DNA of 28,267 nt from positions 1 to 28,267 of the forward strand of contig CAZCMX010000026.1 of NCBI GenBank assembly GCA_964499985.1. The letters are read 5' to 3'. The notes below the pieces were generated by a model. The model was given only the letters and a program-made list of their open reading frames with translations, searched no databases and was not told where the DNA came from. The stretch is from UBA5734 sp964499985. Lineage in GTDB: Bacteria > Bacillota > Clostridia > Saccharofermentanales > UBA5734. The position numbers and the translations under genes are program-made. Positions 8,117 through 16,878 of the stretch are shown here, one piece after another (position 1 is the stretch's first letter; each line of letters begins with the position of its first letter).

Positions 8117-9313
8117 ATGATCAATCTATTAAATGGACAAGGTTTTTCCGCATACGGTCTGGTGCTGCAGGAAAACGCTGGTCAGGCACCAGGGTCTGAA
8201 TCAGGTTGGGTTTTGCTGGAGCAGCTGGAGGCTGGAGAGGACTTGACTTTTTTATACCGCCTGGACCAGGGCGAGCTGTTGCTCGAGCGGGTAGACGGAA
8301 TCGCATTTCTCAGCCTGGCGTTCAAAAATGATTTCAGTGATTTGAAAACCTTTTTGCTCGACCACAAGATCATCCTGGCCAAACCGCTCAGCTTCTGTGT
8401 CCAGGCCCTGCTGGGTCAATGCCGTGTCCGGATCTGGGGCAGGTCCAAAACCAGTCGCCTGATCCGGCAAAGTCCTGCCGACCTGGCTCAGGAGGCCCTG
8501 CGCTATCCTGTCCAGCTGCTGCCCCAGTTCAATATTCATAGTGTCTTCACGCTGTTTTACCAGGAAAAGGACCGCGGTTTCAGGTTCAGTGGTGAAAAGC
8601 ATGCTTTTTGGGAGCTGACCTATGTCGACAAGGCAAAGATCATAACGGAAGTCGACGGCAAGCGTTTTGAGCTCAGTCAGGGCGATGCCCTGTTTTACCG
8701 CCCTGGGCAATTCCACACCCAATATTCCGAAACAGGCGTCGCCGCAAGCTTTGTCACAATCACCTTTGGCATGGTCATGCAAGATGAGGCCCAGATCAGC
8801 AACCGGGTTTTTCATCTCACGCGCGAACAGGCCGATATCCTCAAGCGCATCCTCGACGAAAAGGACCATCCTGCCCATTATTCGGACGATCTGATCCTGT
8901 GCTATTTAAAAGAACTCATCATCACGCTCATCCGGTCGGGGCTGGCCGTCAATCCGGTCAAAACCCTGGAAAACCATTTGCGGGTCAATGTGGAGCATGA
9001 CATCATCAACCGTATCATCACCTATGTCCAGACCCATCTGGACCAGAAAATCACAGTAGCGGACCTCGCGGCCAATGTGCACATCAGTCCCGCCTACCTG
9101 TCTGTCCTATTCAAGCGCCGCCAGGGCATGACCCTGATCGAGTACATCACAACCGTCAAGCTGGAAAAAAGCAAGGACCTGATCCGCGATGGCCAGAAAA
9201 ACCTGACTGAAATTGCGACAGAATTGGGATTTTCCTCGGTCCATTATTTCTCCCGGTTGTTCAAGAACAAATACCTGATTTCACCTTCCGAGTACTCCCG
9301 CGCCCTCCACTGA
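8117..9313 (+). CDS. AraC family transcriptional regulator with cupin-like sensing domain
   Basis: A 398-residue soluble regulator. Residues 1 to about 130 are not recognisable. A cupin-like ligand-binding segment covers about 150-225 (VDGKRFELSQGDALFYRPGQFHTQY). The C-terminal AraC double helix-turn-helix covers about 295-398 (KITVADLAANVHISPAYLSVLFKRR, then LTEIATELGFSSVHYFSRLFKN). I start at ATG 8117, with GAGGG about 8 nt upstream; a TTG at 8087 in frame overlaps a TATAAT box and has no ribosome site. It is larger than the usual ~280-300-residue cupin-AraC proteins because of the N-terminal extension. Placed before the nucleotidyltransferase/kinase genes, it may regulate them or the converging glycosidase operon in response to an intracellular sugar. 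Confidence 0.88.
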   Translation: MINLLNGQGFSAYGLVLQENAGQAPGSESGWVLLEQLEAGEDLTFLYRLDQGELLLERVDGIAFLSLAFKNDFSDLKTFLLDHKIILAKPLSFCVQALLGQCRVRIWGRSKTSRLIRQSPADLAQEALRYPVQLLPQFNIHSVFTLFYQEKDRGFRFSGEKHAFWELTYVDKAKIITEVDGKRFELSQGDALFYRPGQFHTQYSETGVAASFVTITFGMVMQDEAQISNRVFHLTREQADILKRILDEKDHPAHYSDDLILCYLKELIITLIRSGLAVNPVKTLENHLRVNVEHDIINRIITYVQTHLDQKITVADLAANVHISPAYLSVLFKRRQGMTLIEYITTVKLEKSKDLIRDGQKNLTEIATELGFSSVHYFSRLFKNKYLISPSEYSRALH

Positions 9314-9489
9314 TCTGTTGGTACTAGGGTCCATTTACACACAGAAATTCGGGCAGAATTCCCGGGCAAAGACCCATGCGCCATGAATTCTGCAAATCCC
9401 GGCAAGAAATTTGCAAAGACCGTCCAAGCACCGCTGTCTATACTGGATTCAAGCAAGCAAGGTGAAGGTGCTAATCCAGGGAGGTCTTC
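9314..9489 (+). promoter_or_regulatory. Regulatory region upstream of the HexNAc salvage genes
   Basis: A 176-bp gap rich in symmetry. Inverted repeat GCAGAATTC (9353-9361) / GAATTCTGC (9385-9393) has a 23-bp spacer. A second one, TGCAAAT (9391-9397) / ATTTGCA (9409-9415), has an 11-bp spacer and overlaps the end of the first. They look like operator half-sites. TATACT further downstream (about 9440) could be a -10, but its -35 is poor. A GGGAGG site precedes the next ATG. Confidence 0.5.
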
Positions 9490-10440
9490 ATGCAACATGC
9501 AAAACCGATCCTCGTCATCATGGCAGCCGGAATGGGCAGCCGCTTCGGGGGGCTGAAGCAAATCGAGTCCATTACCAGCCAGGGCGAGAAGATCATAGAT
9601 TTTTCGATCTATGATGCGATCCGGGCTGGTTTTGCACGCGTCATTTTCATCATCAAGCATGAATTTGAAGATGCGTTCAAACAGGCCATCGGCGATCGCC
9701 TGGCCTCGTTCATTTCAGTTGAATATGCATTCCAGAGGCAAGATGATCTGCCCGAGGGTATTGACCCACCAGAGGGCCGGGTCAAGCCTTATGGCACTGG
9801 CCACGCGATTCTGGCGGCGCGGCATCTGATTGATGCCCCCTTTGCCGTGATCAATGCTGATGACTACTATGGTCCCACGGCTTTCCGGCTGATCTATGGG
9901 CACTTGTGCGCTGTTGCAGCCGGCCAGACCCACCACGATGTGATGATCGCCTACCAGCTGGGGCATACGGTTTCTCTGCACGGCCATGTCTCGCGCGGTG
10001 TCTGTGAGCTGGATGCGCAGGATAACCTGGCCAGCATTGTCGAGAGAACCCGGATCGAGCCGCACGATGGCCAGCTGGCCTACACCCCGGATGAAGGCCT
10101 CACCTGGCAACCGCTCGCTGCCGACACCAAGGTCTCGATGAATTTCTGGGGCTTTGCACCCGCTTTCCTGACCAGTCTGGCGGCCGATTTTGCGGTGTTC
10201 TGCCGCACGGCTTTAACAGAAAATCCGCTGAAGGCGGAGTTCTACCTGAATGCGGTCGTCAATTCAAACATCGAACGCAAGCTTTCCCAGATCAAAGTCC
10301 TGACCACACCGGACAGCTGGCATGGCGTCACCTATCCTGAAGACAAGGGGCCGGTGGTCCAGGCCTTCATAGACATGAAAACGGCAGGCCTATACCCGCA
10401 GCGGCTCTGGCCAGAAACAGATACAAACGAGGTACACTGA
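9490..10440 (+). CDS. Sugar-phosphate nucleotidyltransferase (NTP_transferase family)
   Basis: A 316-residue nucleotidyltransferase-fold protein. The nucleotide-binding signature MAAGMGSRFGGLKQ (residues 11-24, with Gly14, Gly16 and Arg18) opens the domain. KPYGTGHA is at 99-106 and the metal-binding NADD at 122-125. Family members join a sugar-1-phosphate to a nucleoside triphosphate, giving an NDP-sugar and pyrophosphate. The gene ends 2 nt before the kinase ATG, so the pair is cotranscribed. Since the kinase should make GlcNAc-1-P or GalNAc-1-P, I infer that this enzyme makes a UDP-HexNAc; that is context, not proof. It is shorter than GlmU and lacks its C-terminal left-handed helix repeats. 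ATG 9490 has GGGAGG 5 nt upstream. Confidence 0.85.
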   Translation: MQHAKPILVIMAAGMGSRFGGLKQIESITSQGEKIIDFSIYDAIRAGFARVIFIIKHEFEDAFKQAIGDRLASFISVEYAFQRQDDLPEGIDPPEGRVKPYGTGHAILAARHLIDAPFAVINADDYYGPTAFRLIYGHLCAVAAGQTHHDVMIAYQLGHTVSLHGHVSRGVCELDAQDNLASIVERTRIEPHDGQLAYTPDEGLTWQPLAADTKVSMNFWGFAPAFLTSLAADFAVFCRTALTENPLKAEFYLNAVVNSNIERKLSQIKVLTTPDSWHGVTYPEDKGPVVQAFIDMKTAGLYPQRLWPETDTNEVH

Positions 10441-10442
10441 AG

Positions 10443-11549
10443 ATGAATTCAACACCGACCCAGCTGGAACAGGCAATCCAGCAATTCCAGTTTGTTGGGC
10501 ACTTCCTTGATGTCGAGCCCCATGGCCATGGTCATATCAATGATACCTACCAGGTCCGGTTTACCCAGGCGGACGGCCAGATCAGGCGCTATATCCTGCA
10601 GCGGATCAATACACGCGTCTTTCAAAATCCCCGGGCCCTGATGGAAAACATCGCCAAGGTCACGACTTTTTTGCGCCGGGTGATCGAACAAAACGGCGGC
10701 GATCCAGACCGCGAGTCATTGACCCTGATCCAGACCCGCGCGGGTGAAAACTGGCTGCAAGACGACCAGCAAGGCATCTGGCGGGCCTACCTTTTCATCG
10801 AAAATGCGGTCAGTCTGCAGAAAGCCGACAGTATTGAGCCCTTCATCAGCGCGGCTAAAGCCTTTGGCCAGTTCCAGTTGCGGCTTCAGGCATTCCCGGC
10901 GCATGAGCTGCATGAAACCATCGCGAATTTCCACAACACTCCGAAAAGACTGAATGATTTGAAAATCGCCGTCCAGCAGGATGTGGCCGGGCGAGTCAGC
11001 ACTGTCCCCGAAGAGCTGGCCTTCGTGTTCCAGCGCGAGCACGAGACTGGCAAGCTGCTCGATGCCCTGGCCCAGGGTACGGTGCCACTGCGTGTCACAC
11101 ACAATGACACCAAGCTGAACAATGTCATGCTCGATCTTGATACCGGCGCGGGCGTCTGTGTCATCGATCTCGATACCGTCATGCCGGGTCTCAGCCTGTA
11201 TGATTATGGTGATGCCATCCGCTTTGGCGCCTCTTCAGCCGATGAAGACGAAAAGGACCTGACCCGCGTCTGGTTTGACCTGGACAAGGCGGCGGCCTAC
11301 ACCCGGGGCTATTTTGAAACGGCCAGCAGCATCCTCACCCCGGTGGAAAAGGAACTGGCTCCCTGGGGCGCCAAGCTGATGACCCTGGAATGCGGCATCC
11401 GCTTCCTGACCGACTATCTGCAAAATGACCTCTATTTCAAGACCAAGTATCCGGAACATAACCTGGTCCGGGCCCGCACCCAGTTCAAGCTGGTCGCAGA
11501 CATGGAAAACAAATGGGCGGCCTATCAGGCCGTCGTTGCCGGGATTTAA
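10443..11549 (+). CDS. nahK: N-acetylhexosamine 1-kinase (NahK/LnpB-like)
   Basis: A 368-residue aminoglycoside-phosphotransferase-fold kinase closely resembling bifidobacterial NahK, which phosphorylates GlcNAc or GalNAc at C1. Shared blocks are GHINDTY (30-36), RVTHNDTKLNN (217-227, Asp222 as predicted catalytic base), IDLDTVMPG (241-249, metal-binding Asp), YDYGDAIRFGAS, EDEKDL and TKYPEHNLVR near the C-terminus. The length matches the roughly 360 residues of NahK. It sits directly after a nucleotidyltransferase gene and faces a GH20 gene, so the substrate is probably HexNAc freed by the glycosidases next door. No GH112 phosphorylase, galT or galE is in the window, unlike the bifidobacterial lnp operon. 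GAGGT precedes ATG 10443. Its stop overlaps the GH20 stop region on the other strand. Confidence 0.9.
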   Translation: MNSTPTQLEQAIQQFQFVGHFLDVEPHGHGHINDTYQVRFTQADGQIRRYILQRINTRVFQNPRALMENIAKVTTFLRRVIEQNGGDPDRESLTLIQTRAGENWLQDDQQGIWRAYLFIENAVSLQKADSIEPFISAAKAFGQFQLRLQAFPAHELHETIANFHNTPKRLNDLKIAVQQDVAGRVSTVPEELAFVFQREHETGKLLDALAQGTVPLRVTHNDTKLNNVMLDLDTGAGVCVIDLDTVMPGLSLYDYGDAIRFGASSADEDEKDLTRVWFDLDKAAAYTRGYFETASSILTPVEKELAPWGAKLMTLECGIRFLTDYLQNDLYFKTKYPEHNLVRARTQFKLVADMENKWAAYQAVVAGI

Positions 11550-13441
11550 ACCAGCAGCGATGCGCGCCGCAGCTGACGGTTGATCCAGTCGATCATCGCC
11601 TGGATCCGGAACAATTCACTTTCCTTGCTGCGGTTGCGCCAAAGGCGGCGGTACACAGCCATCCAGGCATCAAGCTCATAGGCCAGCTGGTCCCCCGCTG
11701 GCAAGTCTGCCTGATCCAATCGCCCGGTGTTATCGTGAAGCCGCTTGACCGAGACCAGAGCGGTGTTGAACAGGGCAATTCCCTGGGCAGCCGCGCGAAT
11801 TTCCGCCAGATCCTGTCTGGCACAGTCACTCAGCGAACCGGCTGAGCTATCCGCGATCCTGTCTGCCAGCCCGAGGGCAACCTCGCTGGCGGACAGGATC
11901 TTTTGGTCATCGAGCTGGGCCAGACTCTCGACCAGCTCGGGCAGCCGTGGATGGTCGGAAAGGTCTTTTTCCCTGAGCCAGACCAGCTGTCGCCAGGGAT
12001 CCATTTCCTGGCGGGACAGCTCACGCAGCAGAGCCACCAGGCTCTGGTTTTCCCGCCCAAATTCGAGAACGGCGAGCGTTTCGTCGATCTGTCTGTCGTC
12101 GCGCGGATCGCCTGTCGTCCAGGATAAAGCGGCGCCATAGGCCAGTGCCGGTACAGATGCCGCAGGGAAATTGACATGTCCGTAATCGCCCCAGTCCGTA
12201 TTCAAAATCCCCTGCGCGCCATGCTTCACCGCATGTGCAACCATCTGCCTGACATTGGCAAAGGCTTTGTCCATATCACTGCTCAGCCGGTCCCAGCTGT
12301 TGCATCCCGGGCACAGGTATTGCTGCCGGCCGGACTGGGCAATGATCCGGGTCTCGTCTTCACAGACCACGGCCTCGTAATTCCAGTTCAAAAAAGTCAC
12401 CCGGCCGGAAATCTCCTGGATCAGGTCCGGGTGGTTGACAATGACATCACTCCAGACCATCGCTTCTTTGCCATGCCCTTCGACCAGGGCAATGATTTGG
12501 TTGAGAAAATCGACATAGAGGCGCCCCACCCCTTTGACGGCGGCCAGGTGGCGGTTCTTGCCCCGGCCCAGGTCGAAGGTTTCGTCGCCGCAAAGGTTGA
12601 AGCGCTTTGAACTGAACAGGGGGATGAATTCATCGAGCATGCTCTTGACGAGTGCCAGACTGCCAGGGTGGATCACATCCAGGGTGTGGTGCGACATGCG
12701 GTCCATCCAGGAAAAAGGTCTTGTCGCCTGGCCCTCCAGCTCACACAGGTGCTGGAAGGTCTCAGTCCGCAGGATTTCATAGAAATGGCCAAACGTGGCG
12801 AGCGCCGGCACCAGTTCGATCTGCCGGCTTTTGCAGTAGAGGTCGAGCTCCAGGATTTCCTCAGCCGTCAACGGATCCTTGCCGGCCCAGATTTCCGGCA
12901 AGACTGCGAAAGCGAAGCTATGCTCGATATACAGCTGCAGCTGGTTGATCTTATAGAACGAAAGACGGTCGGCCAGTTCCTTGAGCGACTCGAGGGTCGG
13001 AACCCGACCGCGGGTGGTATCGAGCATGAAGCCCCGGTTTTTAAAATCTGGCCAGTCCCGCAGGAGCAGGCCCGGCAGTGTGGCGCCTTGCTGGCGGATC
13101 AGCTGGCGCAAGGTCTGGACCCCGTAGAAGAGCCCGGCCGCAGCTGCCCCGCTGATCAGGACCCCAGTCTGGCGGATCTCAAGGGCGTAGCTTTCCGTGC
13201 CACCCGCGCGGGGTGATTCCAGACTGCGGGCCAGGCAAATCGAGCCTGCTCTGGGGTCAGTGGCTTTGCTGATGGCCAGCTTTTGGCCCAGCGTGCGCCA
13301 GATCTCGGCCTGCAACAGCTTGGCGGCTGCATAGTCTTCATCCTGGCAGCCAGCCAGCAGAACAATCGTGGTGCCAGATGACACGAGGAACGCCTGATCT
13401 TGGAGGACCAGTTCCTTGGGGGCAGGCAATAGATTCAGCAC
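11546..13441 (-). CDS. Beta-N-acetylhexosaminidase, GH20
   Basis: A 631-residue family 20 glycosidase that removes terminal beta-GlcNAc or beta-GalNAc by substrate-assisted catalysis. An N-terminal GH20b-type domain covers about 1-125. The barrel runs from RDWPDFKNRGFMLD (128-141) to about 470 and holds the catalytic Asp286-Glu287 pair in FNLCGDETFD. A helical C-terminal part of about 150 residues follows. There is no signal peptide, which points to a cytoplasmic enzyme. The start is GTG 13441 with GGAGG 10 nt upstream. It is the last gene of the glycosidase operon, 42 bp after GH35, and would act after galactose removal from LacNAc or lacto-N-biose units. The tail overlaps the convergent kinase gene by 4 bp. 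Confidence 0.92.
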   Translation of the reverse strand: MLNLLPAPKELVLQDQAFLVSSGTTIVLLAGCQDEDYAAAKLLQAEIWRTLGQKLAISKATDPRAGSICLARSLESPRAGGTESYALEIRQTGVLISGAAAAGLFYGVQTLRQLIRQQGATLPGLLLRDWPDFKNRGFMLDTTRGRVPTLESLKELADRLSFYKINQLQLYIEHSFAFAVLPEIWAGKDPLTAEEILELDLYCKSRQIELVPALATFGHFYEILRTETFQHLCELEGQATRPFSWMDRMSHHTLDVIHPGSLALVKSMLDEFIPLFSSKRFNLCGDETFDLGRGKNRHLAAVKGVGRLYVDFLNQIIALVEGHGKEAMVWSDVIVNHPDLIQEISGRVTFLNWNYEAVVCEDETRIIAQSGRQQYLCPGCNSWDRLSSDMDKAFANVRQMVAHAVKHGAQGILNTDWGDYGHVNFPAASVPALAYGAALSWTTGDPRDDRQIDETLAVLEFGRENQSLVALLRELSRQEMDPWRQLVWLREKDLSDHPRLPELVESLAQLDDQKILSASEVALGLADRIADSSAGSLSDCARQDLAEIRAAAQGIALFNTALVSVKRLHDNTGRLDQADLPAGDQLAYELDAWMAVYRRLWRNRSKESELFRIQAMIDWINRQLRRASLLV

Positions 13442-13483
13442 GGTTCAGATTCCTCCGGAAAACGTTCTGCCAGTTGCAGCAGT

Positions 13484-15316
13484 TCAGCCCAGATCCGGGT
13501 GATCGATCAGGGTGATAACCGGCCTGCTGCAGGCATGCAGTTCAAAAATCACGATTTCATTGTCTTCTTCTTTCAGGAGCGGAGCTGGGATATATAGGGT
13601 TTTCTGCGGTCCGATATTCCAGTATCGACCCAGGTTGAACCCATTGATATAGGCTACTCCCTTGGTCCAGCCGGCCAGGTCGAGGAAGGTGTCACCCTTG
13701 CTGGCGGCATCGAAGCGGCCCCGGTAGAAGACGGGTCGTTCAGCCAGGCCAGGCGCTGTTGCCGATGGCTGTTCTGCCGGGATTGCAGCAGGATCGTTCA
13801 AATCAGGAGCGTGCACGGTAAAATTCAGGTCGGCCAAGCTTTCCAGCGGCAGCGGGTAGATCTCCCAGTCAGACTGGAACTGGTAATCCAGTTTGAGTGG
13901 CTCGATCAGGCCCTTATAGTCCTTCAGGTAAGGTCCGAAATTGATCCGGCCCATGTTCTCGACCAGGATGTCCAGCTGATTGACCGGCTGGTCAAAGTCC
14001 AGCACCAGCCTCTGGTCCGGGTTGTTGCGGTAGACTGTGCCCTGGCAGATGCCATTGACATAGACCTGGGCCCGGTCATGCATGGCCATGAATTCAAGCT
14101 TGCTCTGAAGGCGCGGGCCAGCAACCTTTGTCCGGTACAAGATGAATCCGTAATTCTGGCCCACTTCCTCCATGCTCATTTCGTAAGCGGAATGGATCGG
14201 TTGAGCCAGGGCCGGCAAATTTTCAAACAAGCCGGCCTGCTCGCTGAGGGCGATTTCGCCATAGGCCATTTTGCGGATCGGTGTTGAAAATCCGACCTCC
14301 GGGATGGGGCCATAGCGGCGGATGGCAGCCTGGACGAGGCGATATTTTTCCGTCGGTTCGCCATCCTCGCTCAAGAGGCAGTCATAGTCATAGCTGGTGA
14401 TGGTGGGCTGGTAGAGAACCGAAAGGTTGGCATCATTGAGGTGGGGGTCGGCATGATTGGCCCCGTTCATGAATCCGAAATTCGTCCCGCCGTGGAACAT
14501 ATAGAAGTTGACCGACGCGCCGGCCGCGAGCATCTGGTCGAAAGCCGCCACCATGTCTTCTGGTTCGCGCGTGTGATGCTGTTCACCCCAATGGTCAAAC
14601 CAGCCATTCCAGAATTCGGCACACAGGGCGGGGCCATCCGGCTGGTATTCCGCCAGCTTGGCAAAAGCCTCCTGCGGCCGCGAGCCAAAATTGACCGTCT
14701 TGAAAATGTCCGGCAGGGTGCCGCCCTGCAGCATCAGGTCCAGCGGGCCATCCGAGGTGAAGAGCGGAACCGTCACGCCCCGGCTCAGCAAAGCCTGGCG
14801 CAAAAACTCCAGGTAGGCTTTGTCATTGCCAAAGCTACCGTATTCATTTTCAATCTGCATGGCCAGGATCGGCCCCCCCTCGGTGTATTGCAGGGGTTTG
14901 AGCTTGGCAATCAGGACATCGTAATAGCGCTCGATGGCAAGAAGATAGGGCCGATACGCGCAACGCAGACGCATGTTGCGGTCGGCGAGCAGCCAGGCGG
15001 GCAAACCGCCAAATTCCCATTCGGCACAAATATAGGGCGATGGCCGCACGATGACATGCAGGCCGAGCTCCTGGGCCAGCCGGATAAAGCCAACCAGGTC
15101 AGCCAGTCCTGAAAAATTGTATTCCCCGGGCCGGGGTTCATGCAGATTCCAGGGGACATAGGTCTCCACGGTATTCAGGCCACAGGCTTTCAGCTTTTCC
15201 AGCCGGTCGCGCCAATAGGCGGGCACAACCCGGAAATAGTGGATGCTGCCCGAGAGGATGCGGATCTCCTGGCCATCCAGAGTGAAACGGCCAGCGTCAA
15301 TTTTAAAGGTTGTCAT
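13484..15316 (-). CDS. Beta-galactosidase, GH35
   Basis: A 610-residue family 35 beta-galactosidase. The barrel starts at LSGSIHYFRV (21-30) and carries YVPWNLHEP, the acid/base Glu158 in IENEYG and the nucleophile Glu234 in AEFWNGW. GGTNFGFMNGA follows, and a C-terminal jelly-roll region ends with the GYINGFNLGRYW-like motif (VAYINGFNLGRYW). No signal peptide is present. ATG 15316 is set by AGGAGG 8 nt upstream; that site lies within the end of the GH29 gene, whose stop is 12 nt further on, so the two are translationally coupled. GH35 enzymes remove terminal beta-1,3 or beta-1,4 galactose; here the likely target is Gal-beta-GlcNAc/GalNAc exposed after fucose removal. Confidence 0.94.
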   Translation of the reverse strand: MTTFKIDAGRFTLDGQEIRILSGSIHYFRVVPAYWRDRLEKLKACGLNTVETYVPWNLHEPRPGEYNFSGLADLVGFIRLAQELGLHVIVRPSPYICAEWEFGGLPAWLLADRNMRLRCAYRPYLLAIERYYDVLIAKLKPLQYTEGGPILAMQIENEYGSFGNDKAYLEFLRQALLSRGVTVPLFTSDGPLDLMLQGGTLPDIFKTVNFGSRPQEAFAKLAEYQPDGPALCAEFWNGWFDHWGEQHHTREPEDMVAAFDQMLAAGASVNFYMFHGGTNFGFMNGANHADPHLNDANLSVLYQPTITSYDYDCLLSEDGEPTEKYRLVQAAIRRYGPIPEVGFSTPIRKMAYGEIALSEQAGLFENLPALAQPIHSAYEMSMEEVGQNYGFILYRTKVAGPRLQSKLEFMAMHDRAQVYVNGICQGTVYRNNPDQRLVLDFDQPVNQLDILVENMGRINFGPYLKDYKGLIEPLKLDYQFQSDWEIYPLPLESLADLNFTVHAPDLNDPAAIPAEQPSATAPGLAERPVFYRGRFDAASKGDTFLDLAGWTKGVAYINGFNLGRYWNIGPQKTLYIPAPLLKEEDNEIVIFELHACSRPVITLIDHPDLG

Positions 15317-16742
15317 ACGTCTGCCCTCCTGGTGTCTGGTAAACACCGAAAAATGACAAGGTTGGATTGAGACGTGCCTGCTGGATGGACAGTTTCAGGT
15401 AGCGGACGCGGGTTTGTGGCAGGCGGCAGATGCGCTGGTAGCCGACGACAGTCCCCTGGTAGAGATCCTGCCAGTGGCCATCGATCTCTCCGGCCAGCGT
15501 GAATTGCTCGATTCGCTGGCCGAGGCGGATATTTTCCTTGAGAACGATCCGGTCAAAGGCCAGGACCGCGCCCAGGTCCACAGTGATCTCGGCAGTGGTC
15601 TCGCCGGCCCGGGCCTGCCAGAAGGTTGTGGCGCCAGCGGTGAACAGATGCTCGCAGCCCTGGAGGTTTTCCTGGTGCGAGGCGGTCGCCTGGGCAGCCG
15701 CCGCCAGATTGACCGCATAGGTCTGGCGAATCACCTGGCCCAATTCAGCCAGGCGGGCACAGTCTGCTTCATGGACCAGGCCCCGCCGGTCGGGTGGCAG
15801 ATTCAAGAGCAGGCAGGCATTGCCGCCGACCGATTGTTCATAGATATCGAGCAAGGTCTCCAGGGTTTTGACCTGCGAGTCCTGGTCGGCATGGTAGAAC
15901 CAGCCGGGCCGGATCGAGGTGTCCACCTCGGCAGGGTACCAGACCAAGTCGGTTTCCCCGCTGAGCTTGGCGCGGCTGCCCAGGTCATCGTCCTCCGGAT
16001 TGTAGTGCTGGAAAAAGGTACCATCATCGACCTGCTGGGATTTGGCCATGATCAGGTCCCGGTCGCGCAGCTTCTGCGGCACGACACTCCACTCCGAGGG
16101 CCTGCAGTGGCCGGCTTCATTGCCACACCAGCGGACATCCGGTCCACAGATCGAGATCACAGCCTGGGGCTGCAGCTCACGGACCAGGCTGTAATAGCTC
16201 TCCCAGTCATAGACCTGGCGTTTGCCATTGGGGCCTTCGCCGCAGGCACCATCGAACCAGACGCAAAACAGCTCGCCATACTGGGTCAGGAGCTCCCGCA
16301 GCTGGTCCCGGAAAAAGGAGTTGTAGGTATCGGTGCCATAACAGGGCTCATGCCGGTCCCAGGGCGAGAGATAGACCCCGAATTTGAGGCCGCCCCGCTG
16401 GCAGGCCTGGGCGACCTCGCGGACCAGGTCTCCCCTGCCCGCTCGCCAGGGGCTGCTCTGGACCGAGTAGGTGGTGTGCTGGCTTGGCCAGAGGCAAAAG
16501 CCATCGTGATGCTTGCAGGTCAGGATCAGCGCTTTCATGCCAGCCGATTTGCAGGCGCTGACCCATTGGTCGGCATCCAGCCCCGTTGGATTGAACAGAG
16601 CCGGGTCTTCAGCCCCCGTTCCCCATTCCCGGTCTGTGAAGGTATTGATGCCAAAATGGATGAACGAATAGAATTCCAGTTCCTGCCAGGCCAGCTGGCG
16701 TGCCGAAGGGACAATCCTGGCCGCGTATTCGATCTGATTCAT
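15303..16742 (-). CDS. Alpha-L-fucosidase, GH29 (subfamily B-like, alpha-1,3/4)
   Basis: A 479-residue family 29 fucosidase. HHDGF (78-82) and the nucleophile Asp164 in VWFDGACGEG are present. The GPDVRWCGNEAG block (200-211) places Glu209 as acid/base, 45 residues after the nucleophile. This layout matches GH29-B enzymes, which remove alpha-1,3/4-fucose from branched Lewis-type structures. A C-terminal discoidin-like (F5/8 type C, CBM32-like) segment spans about 355-470. No signal peptide is seen. ATG 16742 follows GGGGGA at 8 nt, inside the end of the small upstream ORF, whose stop codon lies only 3 nt before this ATG. It is cotranscribed with GH35, with which it overlaps. Confidence 0.92.
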   Translation of the reverse strand: MNQIEYAARIVPSARQLAWQELEFYSFIHFGINTFTDREWGTGAEDPALFNPTGLDADQWVSACKSAGMKALILTCKHHDGFCLWPSQHTTYSVQSSPWRAGRGDLVREVAQACQRGGLKFGVYLSPWDRHEPCYGTDTYNSFFRDQLRELLTQYGELFCVWFDGACGEGPNGKRQVYDWESYYSLVRELQPQAVISICGPDVRWCGNEAGHCRPSEWSVVPQKLRDRDLIMAKSQQVDDGTFFQHYNPEDDDLGSRAKLSGETDLVWYPAEVDTSIRPGWFYHADQDSQVKTLETLLDIYEQSVGGNACLLLNLPPDRRGLVHEADCARLAELGQVIRQTYAVNLAAAAQATASHQENLQGCEHLFTAGATTFWQARAGETTAEITVDLGAVLAFDRIVLKENIRLGQRIEQFTLAGEIDGHWQDLYQGTVVGYQRICRLPQTRVRYLKLSIQQARLNPTLSFFGVYQTPGGQTYDNL

Positions 16743-16745
16743 TAC

Positions 16746-16850
16746 TTAATTCCCCCGGAAACTGAATTCGAAATCAAGAGGCTGATTGGCCGGCAGGCAC
16801 CGGTCAGCAAAATAGCGGGGATCACTGAGTTTTCGGTCATCGAAAGACAT
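16746..16850 (-). CDS. Small 34-codon ORF with strong ribosome site; leader peptide or glycosidase remnant
   Basis: A 34-codon frame (starts MSFDDRKLSDPRYFADRC, ends FEFSFRGN) fills most of the 136-bp gap between GH95 and GH29. It has a perfect AGGAGG 7 nt before ATG 16850, among the best ribosome sites in the window. Its stop lies 3 nt before the GH29 ATG, and the GH29 ribosome site is inside its last codons, so translation of the two should be coupled. The LSDPRYFADRCLPAN stretch resembles the N-terminal end of GH2 beta-galactosidases, which often begin with a phrase like NRLPAHSDH. It could be the stub left by a deletion of a GH2 gene, or a short coupling peptide. I cannot decide between them. 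Confidence 0.5.
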   Translation of the reverse strand: MSFDDRKLSDPRYFADRCLPANQPLDFEFSFRGN

Positions 16851-16878
16851 GGAAAAACCTCCTATCAGCTGGAGCTTG

